Below, in pieces: positions 46,463 to 54,938 of a DNA stretch of 64,000 nt. The first letter of the stretch is position 1. Every line of letters begins with the position of its first letter. Under the pieces are notes generated by a model, which saw nothing but the letters and a program-made list of their open reading frames with translations, was not told where the DNA came from and searched no databases. The position numbers and the translations under genes are program-made. Source of the stretch: Burkholderiales bacterium (GTDB taxonomy: Bacteria; Pseudomonadota; Gammaproteobacteria; Burkholderiales; UBA11063); assembly GCA_020697255.1 (NCBI GenBank), contig JAJFBE010000001.1, forward strand, positions 496,001 to 560,000, in the 5' to 3' direction.

Positions 46463-47536
46463 TCACTCCTTACGGATAACAAAATACCAGCCAAAGCCAA
46501 ACAAAATCAGGGTTGGCGTTAAAGAGGCAATAATCGCATTCCAAGCAAATAACAATGCCATAAATCCAATTAAACGCATGGTAAAGAAAAATGCCACCCC
46601 GATTAAAATGCCTGCAAATAATTTTACTCCCAAATTGATATTTCTCCGATTATTGGGCGTAAAAGCTAGAGCAATTAAAGCCATTGAAATACAGGCTAAA
46701 GGATAAAGAAGTTTATTCCAAAATGCTATCTGGTAACGTTGAGTAGATTGGTGATTAATATCTAAATGATGCATATAGCTTAATAATGAAATCGCCGACA
46801 TATCTTCCGGGGCAATTACTAATACGTTAAAGTAACTCGGCTCTATAGCTGTATCCCATTGGAAATTATTTATCTCTGTAGTAACAATATCTTGCTTAGT
46901 ATAATCATATTGCTTTAGATGTGATAATACCCAACGCCTGTTTTTCTCATCATATTTGCCCTCGTCGGCGGTTTTAAAATATTTTAACTTGAGATTATCA
47001 TCATAAACAAAGATATTTACCCCAACAATTGTATTATCCGGCATCACCTGCTTAATATTTACAAATGCATTAGTCCCATCCTTACTCCAAATTCCTGAGT
47101 GTAAATTAGTCGAAACAATCTGTTTCATTTTCTCCATTTTATATACTTGAGCATAGTGATTAGCCTCTGGTCCTAATAACTCCCCAAATGAAAATGTAAT
47201 AAGGCTAAAAGCAAAACCAAAACCAAATAAAATTATAGTTATTTTTTTTAGCGATACTCCGGAAGTACGAATAATTGCATACTCCGAATAATTTACCAAA
47301 CTTAACATCCCGCACATAACACCAATTAGCACAGCTAATGGCATCAGTAAATAAATATAATTGGGAATAAGTAAAGTTGCATAAAAAAGCATTGCTGTAG
47401 TCGTAAAAGAGCCTTTACCTACATCACCAAGCTGTCCAAGAATATTAAACATAGTGATTATTATTATGGTAGCAAGCGACATTAAAAAAGTAAAAAACAA
47501 GCACTTTTTGACTATATATCTAGTAATTATACTCAT
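46463..47536 (-). CDS. lptG: LPS export permease LptG
   Basis: 357 residues with the YjgP/YjgQ pattern: membrane helices at both ends and a periplasmic jellyroll domain in the middle (about 130-260). The N-terminal MSIITRYIVKKCLFFTFLMSLATIIIITMF and C-terminal LTPTLILFGFGWYFVIRK are typical. Forms the LptB2FG complex. Start overlaps lptF stop by four bases. Confidence 0.9.
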   Translation of the reverse strand: MSIITRYIVKKCLFFTFLMSLATIIIITMFNILGQLGDVGKGSFTTTAMLFYATLLIPNYIYLLMPLAVLIGVMCGMLSLVNYSEYAIIRTSGVSLKKITIILFGFGFAFSLITFSFGELLGPEANHYAQVYKMEKMKQIVSTNLHSGIWSKDGTNAFVNIKQVMPDNTIVGVNIFVYDDNLKLKYFKTADEGKYDEKNRRWVLSHLKQYDYTKQDIVTTEINNFQWDTAIEPSYFNVLVIAPEDMSAISLLSYMHHLDINHQSTQRYQIAFWNKLLYPLACISMALIALAFTPNNRRNINLGVKLFAGILIGVAFFFTMRLIGFMALLFAWNAIIASLTPTLILFGFGWYFVIRKE

Positions 47537-48621
47537 TTGTTTTTGGACCTAAAATAGCCCTTGGGGAATGTTTTCATATATGTAAGTCCTATTGCAATCA
47601 TTATCATAACAATATGCACAATAAACACATATGCCATAGAAGATAACGCCCCTGAATTGATATAACCATTAATTGTTAAAATTGAATTTTCATAAACTCC
47701 GTACATGATCAAAGGCATAATAAATACTATACTATTTTGTACTCTGCCAATTTGAATACTAATTGGTACAACTAGTAGCGCCATAACAAACATCATGGCC
47801 GCAATAGATATTCGCCAGGATATCTCAGCCTTTGCATTATTATTATTTTTTTTGAGTAACTGTTGGATAGTTGAAGTTGAGATTCCTACATTTGATTTAT
47901 CACGGGGCTTATAATCTACTTTTATACTTGCCTTAAATTCATCAAAATTTAACTCTAAAATATTCTCATCCTTATTAGACAAATCATACCTATGTGCATT
48001 TTTTAAAATTACACTCGAAATGCCATCCTGAGTCTCAACCCTACCAGCCTGTGCAGTAATATTAAATGGCGAACCATTTGGCTCAGTATATTGGATAAAA
48101 ATATTTTGTGCATAACTGGGCGTTATACTATATTTTTCCAAATAAAATACCTGATCCCCAGTCCCGTTTTCCTTAAAAACCCCAGGTGAAATAAGCATAG
48201 CTGTTTGCTGCTTGGATAGATAGTCTGCATATTCTTCCGACTTGGCAGTTGCCCAAGGAGTAATATACATCGTACTTATCGCACAAATTATTGTCATTGG
48301 GATGATAAAATACATTACTTGTCTTAGCCAATAAAAAGGCGATATACCCGAAGATAACCAAATAGCAAACTCCTGGTCCTTACAATAACGGTTTAACGTC
48401 ATCACAACGGTTAAGAAACAAGCAATAGTTAAAATCATCGGAAAACTAGCAATAGTTCCGTATATCATAAGCGTCACCAAAGTAACAGTTGGAATGCTTC
48501 CGGCTGCAGCTTGATTTAGCAGCTTAAATAACTCGGTAATTGGCAGAATTGCTACCAATATAATAAATATTTTACTGGCGTTACTTACCAACTCGCGATA
48601 AAAAATCTTTTTTACTAACAT
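47533..48621 (-). CDS. lptF: LPS export permease LptF
   Basis: About 362 residues from the ATG at 48621, which begins MLVKKIFYRELVSNASKIFIILVAIL as expected for LptF. A longer frame from 48654 adds 11 residues (TKSRIQRRRI) that are encoded by the end of a palindromic extragenic repeat, so I reject it. Two membrane regions flank a periplasmic domain. Divergent from pepA, with lptG translationally coupled. Confidence 0.9.
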   Translation of the reverse strand: MLVKKIFYRELVSNASKIFIILVAILPITELFKLLNQAAAGSIPTVTLVTLMIYGTIASFPMILTIACFLTVVMTLNRYCKDQEFAIWLSSGISPFYWLRQVMYFIIPMTIICAISTMYITPWATAKSEEYADYLSKQQTAMLISPGVFKENGTGDQVFYLEKYSITPSYAQNIFIQYTEPNGSPFNITAQAGRVETQDGISSVILKNAHRYDLSNKDENILELNFDEFKASIKVDYKPRDKSNVGISTSTIQQLLKKNNNNAKAEISWRISIAAMMFVMALLVVPISIQIGRVQNSIVFIMPLIMYGVYENSILTINGYINSGALSSMAYVFIVHIVMIMIAIGLTYMKTFPKGYFRSKNK

Positions 48622-48628
48622 TATTCTT

Positions 48629-48740
48629 CGTCTTTGAATCCTGGACTTTGTCATTCCTCATAAATTGCTCCTTATGTAGTATATCTACACGGCGTCACAA
48701 TTTATTTCGTTATTCCTCGCCCAGAATCCAAATACTTCGA
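48629..48740. repeat. Long palindromic extragenic element, copy 1
   Basis: About 112 bases, ends CGTCTTTGAATCCTGG and CCAGAATCCAAATACTTCGA, with a nested inner stem and central TGTAG-TATAT-CTACA. The same design occurs at 59002-59117 with compensating changes. It lies between the divergent lptF and pepA genes. Confidence 0.65.
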
Positions 48741-48749
48741 ATTTTAAAT

Positions 48750-48783
48750 ACTCTTTGAATCCTGGACTTTGTTGTAACTTTAA
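48750..48783. repeat. Partial second copy of the palindromic element
   Basis: CTCTTTGAATCCTGGACTTT and the following GTTGTAACTTTAAG repeat the left end of the element, closer to the 59002 copy than to its immediate neighbour. The right end is absent. Confidence 0.55.
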
Positions 48784-48879
48784 GGTTTACATATTAATTT
48801 TGTACATTATACTCAGCAGTTACGTTAAAATCACGTTTAATTAGAGATTTTATCATGTTTACAGTTTTAAGGTATCGCT

Positions 48880-50316
48880 ATGAAATTAAAATTTGGCCAC
48901 AATATTATTGAACTGACAAATAATAGTAACGCTCAAGCTAATGTAAAAATAATTTTTAGCTTTGGCGCTAACTTGCTGCCGCAGGCAAAAAAGCATATTG
49001 GCACCTTTAAAATCGGTAAATTTGAAGATTTACAGGCTACTGCCAGTATAACAAAACTCAATGATGGGCAAATTATTTTGGCAAGCCTTGGGGAATTAAA
49101 AAGTTTTGACTTTCCTGGCTTATTAAAAACATTGAAAGTCGTTGCTGAAACGATTAAAAATAATTCTAAAATAACTTCAATTAGCCTGGTAATTGAAGAA
49201 AGTTTAGCCAAATCTTTAAACCAAACAGTCAGTGAGTTTACCGAAAACAGTATATTTTATCTATTAAACAATCTATATTATTTTGACGAATTAAAATCTG
49301 AACCGAAAAAACTTAATTTAAAATTGATAAATATTATTAGCGCAAGTAGTCAAAAAACAGCAATAGAAAATGCCCTGCATATGGCAAATGGTGTGTTTTT
49401 GATTAGAGATATGGCACACGGGCCTTCTAATATAATTACCCCAAGCCATCTGGCTAAAACCGCAAAAAACTTGGAACATATCGGAAAAAATGTAAAGGTA
49501 CATGTCCTGAATGCCAAAGATGCTAAAAAATTGAATATGAATACTTTCTTAGCAGTTGCTAAGGGTGCTGATTCGGAACCTAAATTTATTAAGATGGAAT
49601 ACTCCGGTGCTGCTAAAAATAAAAAGCCCATTGTCCTAATCGGTAAAGGAATTACTTTTGATAGCGGCGGTATTTCGCTAAAAGCTGGCTTAAAAATGGA
49701 TGCGATGAAGTATGATATGTGCGGCGCTGCGACTGTTATTGGCATATTTAAAACAATTGCAAATCTTGAACTCCCACTTAACCTTGTATGTTTGGTACCC
49801 ACTTGTGAGAATATGCCATCTGGTCATGCATTAAAGCCGGGAGACGTAATTAAAACCATGTCAGGAAAAACGGTTGAAATTGCTAATACTGATGCTGAAG
49901 GCAGGTTAATTTTATGTGATGCATTACATTATGCAAAAAAATATAAGCCCGAGCTGGTTATTGATATAGCAACACTCACAGGTGCGTGCATAACTGCATT
50001 AGGCTCTGCTGCCAGCGGTTTATATAGTAATGATGATATCTTGGCTGCTGCATTAACTAAATCTGGTCTTAATACTAACGATAAAGTATGGCGTATGCCT
50101 TTATTTAAAGAATATCATGATATGCTAAAAGGAACGGTGGCTGATTTGAGTAATATCGGCAGCTGGAGCGGAGAAGCAGGAAGTGCGACTGCTGCTTGCT
50201 TTTTAGAACAATTTACCGACTATAAATGGGCACACCTGGATGTAGCCGGAACCGCTATGAGCGGCACCGGCAGGCCATTTTATATGCTGATGAATTTTTT
50301 ACGAAATATTAAATAG
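48880..50316 (+). CDS. pepA: Leucyl aminopeptidase, M17 family
   Basis: 478 residues. Catalytic and metal-binding segments VLIGKGITFDSGGISLKAGLKMDAMKYDMCGAATV and NTDAEGRLILCDALHYAKK are intact, with the flexible VDIATLTGAC region following. Releases N-terminal residues from peptides in the cytosol. Divergent from lptF; holC, often next to it, is not seen. Confidence 0.95.
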   Translation: MKLKFGHNIIELTNNSNAQANVKIIFSFGANLLPQAKKHIGTFKIGKFEDLQATASITKLNDGQIILASLGELKSFDFPGLLKTLKVVAETIKNNSKITSISLVIEESLAKSLNQTVSEFTENSIFYLLNNLYYFDELKSEPKKLNLKLINIISASSQKTAIENALHMANGVFLIRDMAHGPSNIITPSHLAKTAKNLEHIGKNVKVHVLNAKDAKKLNMNTFLAVAKGADSEPKFIKMEYSGAAKNKKPIVLIGKGITFDSGGISLKAGLKMDAMKYDMCGAATVIGIFKTIANLELPLNLVCLVPTCENMPSGHALKPGDVIKTMSGKTVEIANTDAEGRLILCDALHYAKKYKPELVIDIATLTGACITALGSAASGLYSNDDILAAALTKSGLNTNDKVWRMPLFKEYHDMLKGTVADLSNIGSWSGEAGSATAACFLEQFTDYKWAHLDVAGTAMSGTGRPFYMLMNFLRNIK

Positions 50317-50334
50317 GCTTTCTCTTTATTGCTG

Positions 50335-50357
50335 TACCTCCCGGCAGTCCCGGGGGT
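50335..50357 (+). terminator. Possible terminator after pepA
   Basis: A G+C-rich hairpin, TACCTCCCGG-CAGT-CCCGGGGGTA, 19 bases after the stop. There is no real T-tract, so the function is uncertain. Confidence 0.35.
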
Positions 50358-50439
50358 ATTCAAAAACTTCATAAATCCCTATCTGGTCCTCAAGAGTCGT
50401 TTGATTCATAAATTTTAGCTAAATGCTACTAATGAAAAA

Positions 50440-50448
50440 TGTTATAAT
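50440..50448 (+). promoter_or_regulatory. Extended -10 promoter
   Basis: TG-T-TATAAT, perfect extended -10, about 95 bases ahead of the 5'-nucleotidase-family lipoprotein gene. Confidence 0.5.
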
Positions 50449-50541
50449 TATCAAACATAAGTTTAATAAATAAGATTACCCTTAGCCTTATTTATTGAAT
50501 TTAGTATATTGCAATCTATTTATTAATGCAAGGAGGAAGAT

Positions 50542-52380
50542 ATGCTAATTTCAGTGTTTGTAAAGTTTAAAAAATCTTTTACCATATGTTTTATTACAAT
50601 TTGTCTCGGCTTAAGCCTTGTGGGATGTTCTTCTTCCACAAATAATAATTCAGCAACATCATCATTGAGCATTTTATACATAAATGACCTTCATGGCCAG
50701 CTGGAGGAAGCATATAATGATGTAGCAGACCCCTCTAAGGGATTTAAATATCCCGGCATAGCTAGAGTTGCAGCTTGGGTTAAAAAATATAGAGAAACCC
50801 ACCCAAATACGTTATTTTTAGCTGGTGGCGATAATTATCAAGGTACTATGGGAAGCAACTATTACTATGGTGATTCTGTCAGTGATTTTTTTAATATAAT
50901 GGGTATTACTTATTCTGCATTGGGTAATCATGAATTTGATTTTGGTTATGAAGTTGGCAAGAATAACTTTATTTATAATCCAATCAATAAAGGCACACAT
51001 TTTATTGCGGCCAATATAGCGGCTAATGATGACAAAGGATCTGCGGTTGATTTTGTAGAACCATACCAAATCTTAAAGACTAATATAGGCCTAAGGCCAA
51101 TTAATGTGGTTATTATTGGCCTGGCAACTACCGAAACCCCGGTTAGCACTGCAGGTGCACAAGGATTAAAATTCACTGACCCTGCTCAATCAGCAGCATC
51201 TGCATTAGATCAAGCAGAAATAACACTTCAGAAAGATAATTTAAAACCTGATATAGTTTTATTTTTAACTCATATTCCAAGTTATCAAAAATCAGACCCG
51301 TATATACCTAACCCCAAGGATCCTGTTGTCTGGCTGCCTAATAAATTTTTAGTTCCGGAGGATAGTGAAATCCACGAATTGACCCAATGGATTGCATCAC
51401 GTAACGAAATTAAAAATATTAGTGTAGTTTTGTCAGCACACAGCCACATGATGGTTAATGGTCATGTTGCAGGTAACTTAATTCCAGTAGTACAGGCAGG
51501 GTATAATGGTAGAGCTATTGCAGTTGTTGATATAAATTGCCCCTATAATCAAAGCGCAGCTTGTTCATTAACACCAAATGTAGTTGATCTGACCAAAGTT
51601 GCCGGTGATTATACGCCAGATCCTGAAGTAACAGCATTGATTGATAAATACTTAAACAATTCTACATATAAGCAAATGGCAACGCGCGAAATTACTAATA
51701 GTTGCTCAATAGTTCCCAACTTTCCTCCAGCATACAATAATTTTAACTTTAAACTACCGTATTTACTGGCCAACCAATTGCGTCATGTCGGGCAAACGAC
51801 TATAGGTGTATTTAACTTAGGCGGTCTAAGAGCTGATTTACCCAAAGGTGAGATCAACTATAGCCAATTATATAATATCATGCCGTTTGAAACCTATAAT
51901 TTGGTAGAAACCGGCAAAATTCCTGGTTGGGCAATTCGTCAGGTAGTTGACAACACTTTACATTTAGGTACGCATTTACAGATTGCTACCGCAGGTATTG
52001 CATTTTATGCCACCCCACTATCCCCTAATCAGCATTACACCGGACCAATTTATCTTACACGAATGGGCACTAGTTATAAAGATCCAACTGATGGCAGCAT
52101 TCTATATAATGATGACAATACCCCGGTACTTTTAGATGACAATACAATGTACACCATTACATCAGTGAATTTTTTGCTGGATGCCGATCCTAAATATCCC
52201 GGGGATGGCTTTGACTTCACCATGGTAGCAAATAAACAGTACCTGTTTGATTCACAACATCAAACTAATTTAACTATACGTCAAATGTTGGAAAATGAAT
52301 TGGTAAGAGATAAAACTGGCGGTGGCTGTCAGGAGTATACCCCGTATAATTGGATAAATGCCATACAGCCAGGTACATAA
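50542..52380 (+). CDS. 5'-nucleotidase/UshA-family metallophosphatase lipoprotein
   Basis: 612 residues. Lipobox SLVGC (Cys29). Metallophosphatase domain: ILYINDLHGQLEEAY, AGGDNYQGT, SALGNHEFDFG, VVLSAHSHMMV and VVQAGYNGRAI. C-terminal 5'-nucleotidase substrate domain: FNLGGLRADLPKGEINYSQLYNIMPFETYNL and GDGFDFTM. Expected to hydrolyse extracellular nucleotides or related phosphoesters outside the inner membrane. AGGAGG precedes ATG. Stands alone. Confidence 0.9.
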   Translation: MLISVFVKFKKSFTICFITICLGLSLVGCSSSTNNNSATSSLSILYINDLHGQLEEAYNDVADPSKGFKYPGIARVAAWVKKYRETHPNTLFLAGGDNYQGTMGSNYYYGDSVSDFFNIMGITYSALGNHEFDFGYEVGKNNFIYNPINKGTHFIAANIAANDDKGSAVDFVEPYQILKTNIGLRPINVVIIGLATTETPVSTAGAQGLKFTDPAQSAASALDQAEITLQKDNLKPDIVLFLTHIPSYQKSDPYIPNPKDPVVWLPNKFLVPEDSEIHELTQWIASRNEIKNISVVLSAHSHMMVNGHVAGNLIPVVQAGYNGRAIAVVDINCPYNQSAACSLTPNVVDLTKVAGDYTPDPEVTALIDKYLNNSTYKQMATREITNSCSIVPNFPPAYNNFNFKLPYLLANQLRHVGQTTIGVFNLGGLRADLPKGEINYSQLYNIMPFETYNLVETGKIPGWAIRQVVDNTLHLGTHLQIATAGIAFYATPLSPNQHYTGPIYLTRMGTSYKDPTDGSILYNDDNTPVLLDDNTMYTITSVNFLLDADPKYPGDGFDFTMVANKQYLFDSQHQTNLTIRQMLENELVRDKTGGGCQEYTPYNWINAIQPGT

Positions 52381-52434
52381 AATTATTATGTTAAATTTTG
52401 GTACAGATCACTGACATAATTTTTTTATTTGCAA

Positions 52435-52800
52435 TTATTCGAAAAATAAAATACAGGCTACCTTACGGTTTTCGCTAATTAGAAAATTATAGGTGCGGCA
52501 AAGTGCCGGAATCGGCATAATCTCAAAGCCGATTCTATTGCTATTAATTTTTTCCAATAATTTAAAATCTGGATAAATTACATTATTGCCCGTACCAAAA
52601 ATAATTAAATCTGGTTTATCTTTAATAAGATTTGCTAAATTATCCAGTGTTAGACTTTTTATATCATTCACGGCAAATTCTGAAATCTGGTCATTAAAAA
52701 CCAAAATATTTTGCTTATATTCTGCCCCGTGTATTGTAACTGAGCTTGGAGAATAATTGGTAAACTGTCCACTGCTTACAATATTTAAATCCATATCCAT
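52435..52800 (-). CDS. Mth938-like domain protein
   Basis: 121 residues: VTIHGAEYKQNILVFND, LIIFGTGNNVIYP and GFEIMPIPALCRTYNFLISENRKVACILF match the Mth938/NDUFAF3-like family (DUF498), widespread in proteobacteria with no defined enzymatic role. Convergent with the lipoprotein gene. Confidence 0.85.
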   Translation of the reverse strand: MDMDLNIVSSGQFTNYSPSSVTIHGAEYKQNILVFNDQISEFAVNDIKSLTLDNLANLIKDKPDLIIFGTGNNVIYPDFKLLEKINSNRIGFEIMPIPALCRTYNFLISENRKVACILFFE

Positions 52801-52983
52801 ATATTAAATTTTCCTAATTCTTTAGTTATATTTACCAAAAACGCCATCAACCTCGACCTATAATTTAACACTATCGCTACGGCATAGGTTTCATTATGCC
52901 CCCAAGAAAGTATTATTTATCGGTAAATATGTATAAGAACTAGTAAAAACCACATAAATAGTATTTAATTTCTGTTTAGGCAA

Positions 52984-52992
52984 TGCTATAAT
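52984..52992 (+). promoter_or_regulatory. Extended -10 promoter of a putative small RNA
   Basis: TG-C-TATAAT. The weak -35 TTTAAT lies 17 bases upstream (52964-52969). Predicted start near 52999. Confidence 0.55.
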
Positions 52993-53093
52993 GCGGCACT
53001 TCATAGCGGTAGTTGGTGGCTAGTATAGCGATCAATTATGCTAGCCGGTTGACGTCTGCTAAATCTAGAAGTAGAAAGTCGCAGGTGATCAAT

Positions 53094-53189
53094 GTGAGAA
53101 AACACGTAAAAAACATGGGCAGCCATAACTATGAATACGCTTTCTACTCTTCAAAGAGTAATTATATTAATTATTCTTTTGTTAGGTAG
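53094..53189 (+). CDS. Possible 31-residue Tyr/Phe-rich leader peptide
   Basis: GTG start with AGGTG six bases upstream; ends at TAG. Reads VRKHVKNMGSHNYEYAFYSS and continues KSNYINYSFVR: five Tyr and three Phe in 31 residues, ending seven bases before the terminator stem. Such a layout resembles amino-acid attenuator leaders. It may equally be chance within an RNA gene. Confidence 0.3.
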   Translation: MRKHVKNMGSHNYEYAFYSSKSNYINYSFVR

Positions 53190-53195
53190 TTAACG

Positions 53196-53228
53196 GATAG
53201 CTCCCCGTTTTCACGAAGGCTATTTTTT
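53196..53228 (+). terminator. Rho-independent terminator
   Basis: GATAGC...GCTAT with an inner CGT/ACG pairing and six T residues. It ends the putative RNA at 52999. Confidence 0.55.
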
Positions 53229-53259
53229 GTTTTCTCATCATTATTATAGCATAACTAAA

Positions 53260-53535
53260 TCACTTGTATACATCTTTACGATGTCCAACATATACAACCT
53301 CTACCGTGACTATATTATCTCTAATAACACAAAGAATCCTATATTCCCCCACTCTATAGCGCCACATATCGCCCAGTTCATCACCTTGAAGCTGCTTGCC
53401 CCACAGCCTTGGGTTAACTCCTGATAAAATTCGCTCATCGAGCCACTTTAATATTCTTCTAGAAATTTGCTTATCCAACGATTTGAGTTGCTTTCTAGCT
53501 GTACTACTAAAATCAACTTTCCAAACCAAACTCAC
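53260..53535 (-). CDS. RelE/ParE-superfamily toxin
   Basis: 91 residues: VWKVDFSSTARKQLKSLDKQISRRILKWLDERI, then GDMWRYRVGEYRILCVIRDNIVTVEVVYVGHRKDVY, the RelE core with the conserved YRVGEYRILCVI and C-terminal GHRKDVY motif. Ribosome-dependent mRNA cleavage is expected if it is of the RelE type. It overlaps the antitoxin gene by 23 bases, antitoxin first. Confidence 0.9.
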   Translation of the reverse strand: MSLVWKVDFSSTARKQLKSLDKQISRRILKWLDERILSGVNPRLWGKQLQGDELGDMWRYRVGEYRILCVIRDNIVTVEVVYVGHRKDVYK

Positions 53536-53743
53536 GTTTTAACTCTTCCATAGAATAGGTTTTTTCTTTTTTTGCTAAAACTTTTTGAATCTCTTGAATA
53601 TCTAACATATCTTCAATTTTTTCTATCACAGCTTCTCTAATAAACCGCGCTTTTGATATTTTTAAATTTTTTATTAATTTTTCAAGAATCTCATCTGCCC
53701 CAAGCGGCAATCTAACACTTGTTGCTATAGCTGCATGTCTCAT
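53513..53743 (-). CDS. RelB-like ribbon-helix-helix antitoxin
   Basis: 76 residues. The N-terminal AAIATSVRLPLGADEILEKLIKNLKISKARFIREAVIEKIED is a ribbon-helix-helix DNA-binding fold. The C-terminal acidic/basic tail EMEELKREFGLES-like end would wrap the toxin. GAGGG precedes ATG. Represses its own promoter through the adjacent palindrome. Confidence 0.88.
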   Translation of the reverse strand: MRHAAIATSVRLPLGADEILEKLIKNLKISKARFIREAVIEKIEDMLDIQEIQKVLAKKEKTYSMEELKREFGLES

Positions 53744-53758
53744 AATACACCCTCTTCC

Positions 53759-53788
53759 AATATTGTAGTCATATTTAACTACAATATT
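53759..53788 (-). promoter_or_regulatory. Operator/promoter of the RelE/RelB-type pair
   Basis: AATATTGTAGT and ACTACAATATT are exact reverse complements around CATATTTA. The minus-strand -10 TATAAT (53791-53786) overlaps one arm, so antitoxin binding would block transcription. Confidence 0.7.
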
Positions 53789-53917
53789 ATAACCTTATAC
53801 CATAATTAGTGTCAAATCATTGGCTTAAATAACTCTCTGAGATTCAATTCAATAAGTAGTAATTGGATATGTTATTAATAACTGAATAACTTATTTTTTA
53901 ATAAATTAGAATTTTTA

Positions 53918-53926
53918 TGCTATAAT
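53918..53926 (+). promoter_or_regulatory. Extended -10 promoter of the BrnT-like/CopG-like pair
   Basis: TG-C-TATAAT about 30 bases before the start codon. Confidence 0.55.
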
Positions 53927-53954
53927 ACCTCATAAGGGGCTAATAGGAACAAAA

Positions 53955-54212
53955 ATGACAAAAAAGATACGCTGGAGCGATGAAAAAAATAACCTTTTAA
54001 AAAAAGAACGCGGTATTGGCTTTGAAATGATTGAAACACTAATTGAAGAAGGAAATGTTCTTGATATTGTAGCAAACCCAAAATATCCACATCAAAAAAT
54101 TTTCCTATTTGATGTAGACAATTATATTATTTCAGTTCCACTTGTGGAAACAGAAGATGAAATTTTTTTAAAAACTTTATTTAAGAGCAGGAAGCTAAAT
54201 AAAACTTTATAA
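53955..54212 (+). CDS. BrnT-like toxin
   Basis: 85 residues: KIRWSDEKNNLLKKERGIGFEMIETLIEEGNVLDIVANPKYPHQKIFLFDVDNYIISVPLVETEDEIFLKTLFKSRK. The WSDEKN...ERGIGFE start is the BrnT-type RNase toxin pattern. AGGA precedes ATG. The antitoxin follows 11 bases later, as in this toxin-first family. Confidence 0.82.
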   Translation: MTKKIRWSDEKNNLLKKERGIGFEMIETLIEEGNVLDIVANPKYPHQKIFLFDVDNYIISVPLVETEDEIFLKTLFKSRKLNKTL

Positions 54213-54223
54213 AGGAGTAAAAC

Positions 54224-54589
54224 TTGCAAGCAAAAAAAAATAAAGCTTCTCTAACATCAAGCAAAAACATTAGTAAAAAAGATATAGCTAAAAATAAGAT
54301 AAATTTTAATGACTATGAATTAGTTGATAAATTAGATGATGAAGAGCAACTTATCTGGAATGAATTTCAGCAAGGCAATTATAAGTCTATTATGACAGCT
54401 GAACTAAAAAATGAGTATGCTGAAATATTCAGCAATTCTAACAAAAGAGATCAATCCTCTAATTTAAGATTGACAATGAATGATAAATTGTTAGCGAAAG
54501 CTAAAGCTCGTGAAGAGGGCGTTCCTTATCAGGTTTTACTGTCAAGTATTATACACAAATGGCTGCATGGAAAACTAAAAGAAGCTTAA
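54224..54589 (+). CDS. CopG/BrnA-like antitoxin
   Basis: 121 residues starting at TTG with AAAGGAG close upstream. The N-terminal half is Lys/Asn-rich then acidic (VDKLDDEEQ). The C-terminal ribbon-helix-helix half NLRLTMNDKLLAKAKAREEGVPYQVLLSSIIHKWLHGK mirrors the orphan chimeric antitoxin at 32396-32749. It pairs with the BrnT-like toxin just upstream. Confidence 0.82.
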   Translation: MQAKKNKASLTSSKNISKKDIAKNKINFNDYELVDKLDDEEQLIWNEFQQGNYKSIMTAELKNEYAEIFSNSNKRDQSSNLRLTMNDKLLAKAKAREEGVPYQVLLSSIIHKWLHGKLKEA

Positions 54590-54619
54590 TATCCAATTCT
54601 AAATAACCACAAGCATATC

Positions 54620-54746
54620 GGCCATTGGAATTTTAGGTTAAAATATGGATATTTACCGTTAAAAAACCAGCTTTGTTCGACCAAAGGGAGTTGGCTGGTT
54701 TTAGGCAAATATCCGTATTTTAGCCGTATAAAAATTCCATGAGGCC
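54620..54746. repeat. Long imperfect inverted repeat, MITE-like
   Basis: Two ~50-base arms, from GGCC..GGAATTTT to AATTCC..GGCC, with the central stem AAAACCAGC/GCTGGTTTT around a loop. It may be a miniature mobile element or large hairpin. It sits between a toxin-antitoxin pair and fumC. Confidence 0.6.
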
Positions 54747-54758
54747 TTGCTTTCTTTG

Positions 54759-54788
54759 CATACTTTCTGTAGCAAGACAGAAAGTATG
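54759..54788. repeat. Perfect 12-bp hairpin beside the long inverted repeat
   Basis: CATACTTTCTGT and ACAGAAAGTATG around AGCAAG. An independent palindrome only 12 bases from the previous element. Confidence 0.6.
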
Positions 54789-54938
54789 GCCTATGGATGC
54801 AATCCACATAAAATATTTTATAAAAATAATATTAATAAATTAAATAAGAATTTTGCTAAATATAAAATTTTAATAAACTTATTATGCTAATTTTCAGGTA
54901 AAATATTAGGTTTTCAAAATATTTAAGGAAATAAATTT

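Larger units (their letters stand above)
52999..53228 (+). ncRNA. Candidate small RNA or orphan attenuator transcript
   Basis: A ~230-base unit between a good promoter and a terminator with no gene in the forward direction for 700 bases. A 10-bp hairpin GGCTAGTATA/TATGCTAGCC starts it. TTGA..CTGC pairs with GCAG..TCAA. AAGTAGAAAG pairs at distance with CTTTCTACTCTT. It does not match my memory of 6S, tmRNA, RNase P or SRP RNA. It also contains a Tyr/Phe-rich 31-codon frame, so it could be a leader-peptide attenuator that lost its gene. Confidence 0.45.

Noticed and set aside
48622-48654. N-terminal extension of lptF from ATG 48654
   Set aside because: The extra 11 codons lie in a palindromic repeat found elsewhere in non-coding DNA.
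52999-53228. Known housekeeping RNA (6S, tmRNA, RNase P, SRP)
   Set aside because: None of the conserved motifs I know for these RNAs are present, and the ends do not pair as in 6S RNA.
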